From: Thaumarchaeota archaeon S13
GTDB lineage: Archaea; Thermoproteota; Nitrososphaeria; Nitrososphaerales; Nitrosopumilaceae
NCBI GenBank assembly: GCA_003724275.1
Contig: RHFA01000104.1
Coordinates: forward strand, 1-9,123
Direction of reading: 5' to 3'
Length of the DNA stretch: 9,123 nt
The notes under the pieces are model-generated. The model searched no databases. It was not told where the DNA came from and was given only the letters and a program-made list of their open reading frames with translations. Each line of letters opens with the position of its first letter. Position 1 is the first letter of the stretch. Below, piece by piece: positions 3,640 to 9,123 of this stretch. Both the position numbers and the translations under genes were made by a program.

Positions 3640-5022
3640 ATGGCCGCCGAGACGCACTTTATCCAGACGATCATCGGCGTCGGGATACTGCTCGTGGCCG
3701 CCAAGCTCATGGCCGAGCTCTTTTTGCGCCTCAAGCTCCCCATAGTCCTCGGCGAGCTCATCGCCGGCATGATCATCGGGCCGTTCGCGCTCGGCGCGTA
3801 TCTCGTCTACAACGGCGAGCCCCTCCTGCAGCTCGGCAGCGAGCTGCGCGTCCTGGGCGAGATTGGCGCGATTGTCATACTCTTCATGGCCGGCATGGAG
3901 ATGACGCCTAGGGAGTTTTTGCGCGGCGGCAAGCAGTCATTCACCGTGGGCACGCTCGGCGTCGTGCTGCCGTTCTTTGCGGGCCTCGTCGTGTTCCAGA
4001 TGTTCGGCTTTGACGCGCTGCAGGCCATGATGATCGCCACGGCGCTGACGGCCACGAGCATTGCCATATCGCTGCAGGTCCTCACAGAGTTTGGCAAGAT
4101 AAAGACGCCCGAGGCGCGCCTCATCATCGGAGCTGCCATAGTCGACGACATTCTCGCGATCGCGGTCCTCTCCGTCGTCACGTCGCTCGGCGTCGACGGG
4201 GGAGTGGACTCCATCGAGATAACGGAGGTGATGATAAAGATACTGCAGGTCCTCGGATTCTTTGCGGCAATGCTCATCGCGGCCGTCTTTATCGTGCCAA
4301 GGATCGTCGCGACGCGCCTCTGGCACGCAAAGGGCAGCGTCGAGGGCATAGTGACGGCGACGTTCTTTGGGGCAGCCGCAATCGCCGGCTCGATTGGCCT
4401 GTCGCCGATCGTCGGCGCGTTTGCGGTCGGCATGGCCCTCTCGACGACAAAGGTCCTGGACAAGGTCGAGCACTTTATCGACAAGGTCGGGATCATTTTC
4501 GCGCCGCTCTTCTTTGCCATCATCGGCGCGCAGGTCAACTTTATGGAGGTAAACCTGGAGATACTCATGCTCAGCGGCGTGATGATCGCGATCGCCATAA
4601 TAACAAAGCTCTTCGGCTGCGGCCTGCCGTCGTGGTACTTTCTCAAGAACAAGGCGCAGGGAATGCGCGTCGGCATTGCGATGATCTCGCGCGGCGAGGT
4701 CGGCCTCATCGTCGCCGGCGTAGGCGTCTCCTCGGGCGTCCTGACGGGGAGCGTCTACTCTACGATCGTCATAATGGTGGCCGTGACCACGATCATCACG
4801 CCGATCTGGCTCAAGCTCGACTATGCGCGCAGCGGCCACGTGGGGAGCAAAAAGCCGCTCCCGTCGCACACGAGGGAGTTTGTCTACATATTTCCCGAGG
4901 ACACGCCCATCTCCGGCACGAACGGCACGAACGGCGCGGACGGCGGGAACGGTGGCGACGGCGGGAACGGTGACGGCGGTGACGGCGGGCCTGCGGGCGC
5001 CCAGGGGGGCCACAAGCCTTAA
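3640..5022 (+). CDS. Na+(K+)/H+ antiporter, CPA2 family
   Basis: This integral membrane exchanger controls internal pH and sodium or potassium. Its 460 residues comprise about 12-13 hydrophobic segments up to residue 395. Family hallmarks are VLGELIAGMIIGP (36-48), GAIVILFMAGMEM (76-88), the ion-binding pair Asp169-Asp170 in GAAIVDDILAIAV, GLSPIVGAFAVGMAL (253-267), Lys323, and MISRGEVGLI (348-357). A DD pair at that site is typical of electrogenic NapA-like exchangers; KefB/KefC channels have QD. There is no C-terminal RCK/TrkA-N domain. Instead, after a short hydrophilic segment, residues 426-460 form a Gly/Asn/Asp-rich repeat tail. ATG 3640 is supported by the TATA box about 30 bases upstream; the open frame extends far upstream but that part overlaps the divergent gene and lacks homology. 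The TAA stop is part of the next gene's TATA box. Confidence 0.95.
   Translation: MAAETHFIQTIIGVGILLVAAKLMAELFLRLKLPIVLGELIAGMIIGPFALGAYLVYNGEPLLQLGSELRVLGEIGAIVILFMAGMEMTPREFLRGGKQSFTVGTLGVVLPFFAGLVVFQMFGFDALQAMMIATALTATSIAISLQVLTEFGKIKTPEARLIIGAAIVDDILAIAVLSVVTSLGVDGGVDSIEITEVMIKILQVLGFFAAMLIAAVFIVPRIVATRLWHAKGSVEGIVTATFFGAAAIAGSIGLSPIVGAFAVGMALSTTKVLDKVEHFIDKVGIIFAPLFFAIIGAQVNFMEVNLEILMLSGVMIAIAIITKLFGCGLPSWYFLKNKAQGMRVGIAMISRGEVGLIVAGVGVSSGVLTGSVYSTIVIMVAVTTIITPIWLKLDYARSGHVGSKKPLPSHTREFVYIFPEDTPISGTNGTNGADGGNGGDGGNGDGGDGGPAGAQGGHKP
4915..4991 (+). repeat. Low-complexity repeat coding for the antiporter's Gly/Asn/Asp tail
   Basis: Short variants of GGCGGGAACGGT, GGCGACGGC and GGCACGAAC recur here, encoding GTNGTNG, then NGG and DGG triplets. 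Such DNA expands and shrinks by slippage, so length likely differs between relatives. The translated tail is acidic and glycine-rich, and probably disordered. Confidence 0.7.
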
Positions 5023-5024
5023 AT
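5018..5024 (+). promoter_or_regulatory. TATA box overlapping the antiporter stop, for the zinc-ribbon gene
   Basis: CTTAAAT is centred about 29-30 bases before TTG 5051 and contains the antiporter TAA (5020-5022). Spacing matches the other leaderless promoters in the window. It is weaker than those, with GC-rich flanks. Confidence 0.55.
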
Positions 5025-5050
5025 GCGTCTAGGCGGGGGGCCGGAAGCCG

Positions 5051-5677
5051 TTGGCCGAGGATTATGTGACGTCCTGCTCCGAGTGCGGCAAGGCCGTGAC
5101 GCGCGAGACGATGAAATATGACGGAAACCGCGCCCTCTGCCCCGAATGCTCCCAGTCGGCCGAGTCGGGATCCGGCACCGACATTGACAAGCAGCTCTCG
5201 CTGTTGAGGGTGGAGCTCATAAAGCTGAAAAACCTGCGATCGCAGCTCGGCGGGTCTGGCGGGACTGCCACGCGCAAGCGCGCCGCGCGCCCAGCCAAAA
5301 AGGCGGCCAGGAGGAGGCCCGCGCGAAAGGGGGCCGCGGCCACACGGCGCAAGGCGACGGCGAGGCGGCGAACCACTGCAAGAAAGACGACCCGGCGCAG
5401 GGCTCCGGCAAGGAAGACGGCCACGCGACGCCGGGTTGCTTCCAAGAGGATCACTACACGGCGCCGAACCGCCAGGCGCAAGGTTGCCACTAGGCGCACC
5501 ACGACAAGGAGGACGACCACGCGGCGCAGGACGGCCGCCAAGAGGACGACCACGCGGCGCAGGACGGCCGCCAAGAGGACGACCACGCGGCGCAGGGCCG
5601 CCCCCAGGCGGACGGCACGGCGCGTCGCCACGCGCAGGAGGGTGACCCGGCGCGCACCGGCCAAAAGGCGCCGCTAG
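5051..5677 (+). CDS. Zinc ribbon protein with long Arg/Thr-rich basic tail
   Basis: The N-terminal part holds CSEC (9-12) and CPEC (30-33) separated by 17 residues, a CxxC-x17-CxxC zinc ribbon that I would expect to bind one zinc. Residues 44-66 form a leucine-spaced helix (IDKQLSLLRVELIKLKNL) that may dimerise. From about residue 74 to the end at 208 the chain uses essentially only Arg, Lys, Thr, Ala, Val, Pro, Ser, Ile and Gly; there is no acidic residue after Glu55. Eleven-residue repeats RTTTRRRTAAK occur in it. This looks like histone-H1-type or other nucleic-acid-compacting tails, so chromatin or RNA binding in the cytoplasm is inferred. TTG 5051 is chosen from the TATA box about 29 bases upstream and the lack of any ribosome site. 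elp3 follows after 36 bases without a clear promoter. Confidence 0.85.
   Translation: MAEDYVTSCSECGKAVTRETMKYDGNRALCPECSQSAESGSGTDIDKQLSLLRVELIKLKNLRSQLGGSGGTATRKRAARPAKKAARRRPARKGAAATRRKATARRRTTARKTTRRRAPARKTATRRRVASKRITTRRRTARRKVATRRTTTRRTTTRRRTAAKRTTTRRRTAAKRTTTRRRAAPRRTARRVATRRRVTRRAPAKRRR
5510..5596 (+). repeat. 33-bp tandem repeat inside the basic tail, 2.6 copies
   Basis: Identical 33-bp copies at 5510-5542 and 5543-5575 are followed by 21 bases of a third. The unit is in frame and encodes RTTTRRRTAAK. Identity at the DNA level, not only in protein, indicates recent duplication. Confidence 0.9.
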
Positions 5678-5713
5678 GCCGGAGACCCTAGCCGGGGCCG
5701 TTGGTGGTTGCAA

Positions 5714-7294
5714 ATGAGTCAAGCTGTGAGCGCGACGCACGACGCGCGCCTTGCCGGCGCGTGCGCCGAGATACTGGGTGCGCTCGACGCCGCCGAGCGC
5801 GGCGCCGCCGAGGTTCGCCGCATAGTCCGCGCGGCGTGCTCGCGCCACTCGCTTGAGAGGATACCATCAAACGTGGAGATACTCGCGCACGGCGGCGCGA
5901 CGCGCCGCGCGCGCGACGCGCTCCTAAAGCGCCCGGTCAAGACGGCCTCTGGCGTGGCCGTCGTGTCGGTAATGCCGATGCCCTATGCGTGCCCGCACGG
6001 GCGCTGCACGTACTGCCCCGGCGGCCCGTCGGCCGGCACGCCAAACAGCTATACGGGCGCCGAGCCCATTGCCGCCGGCGCGGCCTCTGTTTCGTACGAC
6101 CCCGCCGCGCAGGTCCGCGCCGCGCTGGGGCGCCTCCGCGCCCGCGGGCATGAGACCTCAAAGGTCGAGGTCGTCATTGTCGGCGGGACGTTCCTGTTCA
6201 TGCCCCCCGAGTACCGCGAGTGGTTTGTGAGGTCGTGCTATGGGGCCCTGAGCGGCGCGCCCTCGCCGGACATGGGGTCAGCGCAGGCCCTCAACGAGCG
6301 CGCCGCCTCGCGCTGCGTGGGCCTGACCGTCGAGACCAAGCCAGACTATTGCCGGGAGGCGCACGTCGACGACCTTCTCGGGTACGGCGCGACGCGCGTC
6401 GAGATTGGCATCCAGTGCCTGCGCGAGCGCGTCTATCGCGCGACAAACCGCGGCCACACGTACGCCGACGTGACGGGATCCCTGCGCGTGTCGCGCGACG
6501 CCGGCTACAAGGCAGTCGCGCACATGATGCCCGGCCTGCCGGGAATGTCCGTGGAGGACGACCTCGAGGACTATGAGCGGCTCTGGGAGGATCCCGACCT
6601 GCGGCCGGACATGCTCAAGATATACCCCCTCGTGGTCCTGAGCGGCACGCCCCTGCATGCGGCTGGCGGCACGATGTCGCGCACGGAGGCCCAGACCGTG
6701 GCCCTCCTGGCGAAGATAAAGGCGCGCGTGCCGCCGTGGGTGAGGATTATGCGCGTGCAGCGCGAGATACCCGGCGGCCTCGTCAAGGCCGGCCCGCGCT
6801 CTGGCAACCTGCGGCAGGCGGTCCACGCGAGGATGCGCGCCGAGGGGACCGCGTGCAGGTGCATACGGTGCCGCGAGGCCGGCCTCGCCGGCGTCTCGTC
6901 TGCGCCGCGAGGCGGGCTAGAGGTGAGGCGCACGGACTATGCGTCATCGCGCGGCCACGAGTGCTTTTTGTCAATGGAGGACGGCGCATCGCGCGTGTAC
7001 GGGTACCTGCGCCTGCGCAGGCCGGGGCGAGCCGCGCACAGGCCAGAGGCGCGCGGCGCCTGCATTGTGCGCGAGCTGCACGTGCTAGGCAGGCAGGTCG
7101 GCGTCGGCGCCGGAGGGGCCGGCATACAGCACTCGGGGATTGGGGCCCGCCTGCTGCGAGAGGCCGAGGGCGCCGCGCTCGGGCTAGGCGCGACGCGCGT
7201 CCTGGTGACAAGCGCCGTGGGCACGCGCGAATACTATGCGCGGCGCGGATACTCGAGGATGGGGCCGTACATGGCCCGCGAGGTGGGGCGTTGA
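5714..7294 (+). CDS. elp3: Elp3: tRNA wobble-uridine carboxymethylation radical SAM enzyme
   Basis: Elp3 makes cm5U at the wobble uridine of tRNAs, using S-adenosylmethionine and acetyl-CoA; in archaea it works without the other Elongator subunits. The product is 526 residues from ATG 5714. An N-terminal helical tRNA-binding region is followed by the radical SAM core, with cluster cysteines in ACPHGRCTYCPGG (Cys93, Cys98, Cys101), then VVIVGGTF, LTVETKPDYC, RVEIGIQC, NRGHTY and HMMPGLPGM. CRCIRC (381-386) contributes to the zinc site. The GNAT acetyltransferase half has VRELHVLG, IQHSGIGARLLREAE (acetyl-CoA loop) and GTREYYARRGY. ATG 5714 is preferred since GGTGG (5703-5707) lies 6 bases upstream; in-frame TTG 5708 adds two residues. 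No TATA box is visible, so it probably shares the zinc-ribbon gene's transcript. Its stop overlaps the lysS start (TTGA). Confidence 0.96.
   Translation: MSQAVSATHDARLAGACAEILGALDAAERGAAEVRRIVRAACSRHSLERIPSNVEILAHGGATRRARDALLKRPVKTASGVAVVSVMPMPYACPHGRCTYCPGGPSAGTPNSYTGAEPIAAGAASVSYDPAAQVRAALGRLRARGHETSKVEVVIVGGTFLFMPPEYREWFVRSCYGALSGAPSPDMGSAQALNERAASRCVGLTVETKPDYCREAHVDDLLGYGATRVEIGIQCLRERVYRATNRGHTYADVTGSLRVSRDAGYKAVAHMMPGLPGMSVEDDLEDYERLWEDPDLRPDMLKIYPLVVLSGTPLHAAGGTMSRTEAQTVALLAKIKARVPPWVRIMRVQREIPGGLVKAGPRSGNLRQAVHARMRAEGTACRCIRCREAGLAGVSSAPRGGLEVRRTDYASSRGHECFLSMEDGASRVYGYLRLRRPGRAAHRPEARGACIVRELHVLGRQVGVGAGGAGIQHSGIGARLLREAEGAALGLGATRVLVTSAVGTREYYARRGYSRMGPYMAREVGR
7280..7285 (+). promoter_or_regulatory. 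Ribosome binding site fixing the lysS start
   Basis: GAGGTG lies five bases ahead of TTG 7291 and matches the archaeal anti-Shine-Dalgarno sequence. It lies within the last codons of elp3. It favours TTG 7291 over any upstream codon of the long open frame. Confidence 0.75.
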
Positions 7295-8868
7295 GCGCGA
7301 CGATCGGGCGCGGGACGTGGATTGACAAGCTCGCCTCCGAGCTCGTCGCGCGCGAGGAGGCACTCGGGCGCGACACGTCGATGATCAGGGTCGAGAGCGG
7401 CCTGGGGGCCTCGGGCGTGCCGCACATCGGCAGCCTGGGGGACGCCGTGAGGGCGTACGGCGTGGCACTCGCGCTGCGCGACATGGGGCACCGCTCGGAG
7501 CTAGTCGCCTACTCGGACGACATGGACGGCCTGCGCAGGGTGCCGGCCGGCATGGAGGGCGCCGGCCTCGAGGAACAGGTCGGACGCCCCGTCTCGTCGA
7601 TAGGCGACCCGGACGGCTGCCACGCGTCGTACGGGGCGCACATGAGCTCGCTGCTGCTAGGCGCCCTTGACGCGCTAGGCATAGAGTACGAGCACATGAG
7701 CGCGCGCGAGGCGTACGCCGCAGGCCGCTTTGCGGGGCAGGCCGCCGAGATACTGGGGGCCGCCGGCAGGATTGGCGACCATATCGCAGGCGCGACGGGA
7801 CAGGAAAAGTTTCGCGGCGCGCTGCCCTACTGGCCCGTGTGCGAGTCGTGCGGCAGGCTCTACACGGCAGTGGCGCGCGAGCACCTCGGGGGAGGCAGGG
7901 TGTCGTACGAGTGCGCCGGCGCCGAGATTGGCGGCCGGCGCGTGGACGGCTGCGGGCACGCCGGCGAGGCCGACGCGGCGCGCGGGCCGGGCAAGCTCGC
8001 CTGGAAGGTGGAGTTTGCCGCGCGCTGGGACGCCCTTGACGTGCGCTTTGAGGCGTACGGCAAGGACATCATGGACTCTGTCATGGTCAACGACTGGGTG
8101 TCCGAGAACGTGCTGGGGCGCGCGCCGCCGCACCACGTTCGCTATGAGATGTTCCTGGACCGCGCGGGAGGCAAGATATCAAAGTCGTCGGGCAACGTCC
8201 TCACCCCGCAAGAGTGGCTGCGGTACGGCACGCCACAGTCGCTGCTGCTGCTGCTCTACAAGAGGATAGCCGGCGCGCGCCGTGTGGGGGTAGAGGACGT
8301 GCCACAGCTCATGGACGAGCTAGCGCGGCTCGAGCGGCTGTACTTTGGCGCCGAGGACGAGCCCAACGCCGAGCGCGCCGCTAGGCTGCGCGGCCTGTAC
8401 GAGTATGCGCACCTGCTGAGCCCGCCGCCTGAACGGCAGGAGCGCGCGCCCTATGGCCTGCTAGTGGAGCTCGCGCGCGCGTTCCGCGAGGACAGGGAGG
8501 CCATCGTGGCGAGAAGGCTCGTGGAGTACGGCACGGTCAGGGAGCCAGGCGAGGCGCTCGCCGAGTCGATCAGGCTTGCCGGCAGGTACGCCGACGAGCG
8601 CGCCGGCGGCGGCGCCGGCGGCTCGGCAGCCGAGATGGGCGAGGGCGCGCGCGCGGCCCTCCTCGAGGTGGCCGACGCGCTTGACGCCGGGGGAGACGCG
8701 CACGCGGCGGTTCGCGAGGCCTCCAAGAGGCACGGCGTGCAGGCGCGCGAGGTGTTTCGCGCCGCATACCTTGCCCTCATCGGCGCGCCCTCCGGCCCGC
8801 GCCTGGGCAGGTTTGTCGACGACATTGGGCCCTCGCGCGCGGCGGCCATGATCAGGGAGGGCGCCTGA
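7291..8868 (+). CDS. lysS: Lysyl-tRNA synthetase, class I
   Basis: This enzyme attaches lysine to tRNA-Lys in the cytoplasm using ATP. The class I form is usual in archaea and unrelated to the class II enzyme. The product is 525 residues. The Rossmann core carries the HIGH-type motif GVPHIGSLGD (42-51) and the KMSKS-type motif KISKS (295-299) in GGKISKSSGN. A zinc-binding insertion has CESC (184-187) with further cysteines at 208 and 221. YWPVCESCGRLYTAV and FEAYGKDIMDSVMVN are characteristic. The C-terminal helical part includes a short Gly/Ala-rich linker (438-446) and a final anticodon-binding bundle. The TTG start overlaps the elp3 stop in TTGA, so translation is likely coupled. Upstream open frame is the elp3 shadow and is excluded. 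Confidence 0.97.
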   Translation: MSATIGRGTWIDKLASELVAREEALGRDTSMIRVESGLGASGVPHIGSLGDAVRAYGVALALRDMGHRSELVAYSDDMDGLRRVPAGMEGAGLEEQVGRPVSSIGDPDGCHASYGAHMSSLLLGALDALGIEYEHMSAREAYAAGRFAGQAAEILGAAGRIGDHIAGATGQEKFRGALPYWPVCESCGRLYTAVAREHLGGGRVSYECAGAEIGGRRVDGCGHAGEADAARGPGKLAWKVEFAARWDALDVRFEAYGKDIMDSVMVNDWVSENVLGRAPPHHVRYEMFLDRAGGKISKSSGNVLTPQEWLRYGTPQSLLLLLYKRIAGARRVGVEDVPQLMDELARLERLYFGAEDEPNAERAARLRGLYEYAHLLSPPPERQERAPYGLLVELARAFREDREAIVARRLVEYGTVREPGEALAESIRLAGRYADERAGGGAGGSAAEMGEGARAALLEVADALDAGGDAHAAVREASKRHGVQAREVFRAAYLALIGAPSGPRLGRFVDDIGPSRAAAMIREGA

Positions 8869-8871
8869 GGC

Positions 8872-9075
8872 GTGGCATACCACGCAAAGCCGGGCCCGAG
8901 CCGGCGCAGCGGCGGGTTTTTCCTGATAATACTCGGTGCGCTCATATTTGTGACGGCGCCGATATACCTGGCCGACTCGCCTGGAGCCGGCGCCGCGGCG
9001 ATCGCCGCGGGGTTTGGGGCCGGAGGCGCGGGGTTTTACCTCACCTTTGTGCGCGGGAGGCGGCGGCGCGCGTGA
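8872..9075 (+). CDS. Small two-span membrane protein of unknown function
   Basis: GTG 8872 begins three bases after the lysS stop; GGGAGG at 8855-8860 is a possible ribosome site with an 11-base spacer. The 67-residue product has hydrophobic spans near residues 14-34 (FFLIILGALIFVTAP) and 41-60 (AAAIAAGFGAGGAGFYLTFV), and a basic end, RGRRRRA, that would lie inside the cell. Both termini would then be cytoplasmic. I recognise no family. Operon position suggests cotranscription with lysS, but no functional link is implied by the sequence. The stop TGA overlaps the next GTG. Confidence 0.7.
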   Translation: MAYHAKPGPSRRSGGFFLIILGALIFVTAPIYLADSPGAGAAAIAAGFGAGGAGFYLTFVRGRRRRA

Positions 9076-9123
9076 AAGCAACAAATTCGGGTTCGCGTTC
9101 GGGGGGCCTCGTGCGCTGGCTGA
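9072..9123 (+). CDS. Start of a further gene, cut by the window edge
   Basis: GTG 9072 overlaps the previous TGA in GTGA and stays open to the edge, giving 17 codons: MKATNSGSRSGGLVRWL. GGGAGG at 9055-9060 lies 11 bases upstream, the same spacing as for the preceding gene. Base composition falls briefly to less GC-rich at the start, as in many first codons. There is too little sequence to name a family. Confidence 0.45.
   Translation, partial: MKATNSGSRSGGLVRWL

Noticed and set aside
3525..3776. 84-codon N-terminal extension of the phosphatidyltransferase
   Set aside because: It crosses the TATA boxes of both divergent genes and overlaps the antiporter start; the family N-terminus fits ATG 3524.
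4811..5848. Long minus-strand open frame of 345 codons and a 200-codon one at 5062-5664
   Set aside because: Both are antisense to repeat-rich, GC-rich genes; their Pro/Gly/Arg or Val/Leu/Arg composition reflects codon bias, not coding.
6736..7290. 185-codon open extension ahead of lysS
   Set aside because: It is the out-of-frame shadow of elp3, with Arg/Ala-rich composition; GAGGTG fixes TTG 7291.

Overview
The window reads as a GC-rich archaeal genome fragment, most likely from an ammonia-oxidising-type thaumarchaeon (Nitrososphaerota). The evidence is an S26e ribosomal protein with the archaeal sequence, an archaeal-type Elp3, a class I lysyl-tRNA synthetase, a CDP-alcohol phosphatidyltransferase with archaetidylinositol-phosphate-synthase features, and archaeal TATA boxes about 26-30 bases ahead of start codons with no Shine-Dalgarno site (leaderless genes). 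TTG and GTG starts are frequent. The high GC (about two thirds or more over most of the window, by eye) suggests a Cenarchaeum-like or sponge-associated lineage rather than the AT-rich marine Nitrosopumilus group, but that placement is inference.

Region 1 (1-1510) is accessory in character. It opens with a 27-bp tandem repeat that is open in frame and may be the end of a protein gene. A gene-poor stretch rich in inverted repeats follows. Next come a short leaderless gene for a 45-residue protein and a 198-residue three-span membrane protein; a 10-codon reading frame joins these two with TGATG stop-start overlaps at both ends. GC over the membrane gene falls to roughly 50-55%. The region ends in a 98-bp imperfect hairpin with nearly identical 20-bp arms.

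Region 2 (1511-2934) starts abruptly with the C-terminal third of purM, which has no N-terminal part. It continues with a complete Fe/Mn superoxide dismutase under its own promoter, followed directly by rps26e. The stop codon of rps26e overlaps that of the convergent phosphatidyltransferase gene inside a shared CTAG.

Region 3 (2931-5677) holds the phosphatidyltransferase gene (minus strand) and a divergent CPA2-type sodium/proton antiporter gene, separated by a 115-bp double promoter. The antiporter stop codon lies inside the TATA box of the next gene, which encodes a CxxC-x17-CxxC zinc ribbon fused to a long Arg/Thr/Ala/Lys-only tail with repeats, probably a nucleic-acid-binding protein.

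Region 4 (5714-9123) is a tight operon: elp3 (wobble-uridine tRNA modification), lysS (overlapping it by TTGA behind a GAGGTG ribosome site), a two-span small membrane protein, and the first codons of another gene overlapping by GTGA. Elp3 and LysRS meet functionally at tRNA-Lys(UUU).

No defence system, CRISPR array, rRNA, tRNA or recognisable insertion sequence was found. The most notable observations are the truncated purM beside the hairpin element, the recurrent GC palindromes between TATA box and start codon, the 5'-end repeats, and the zinc-ribbon/basic-tail protein.
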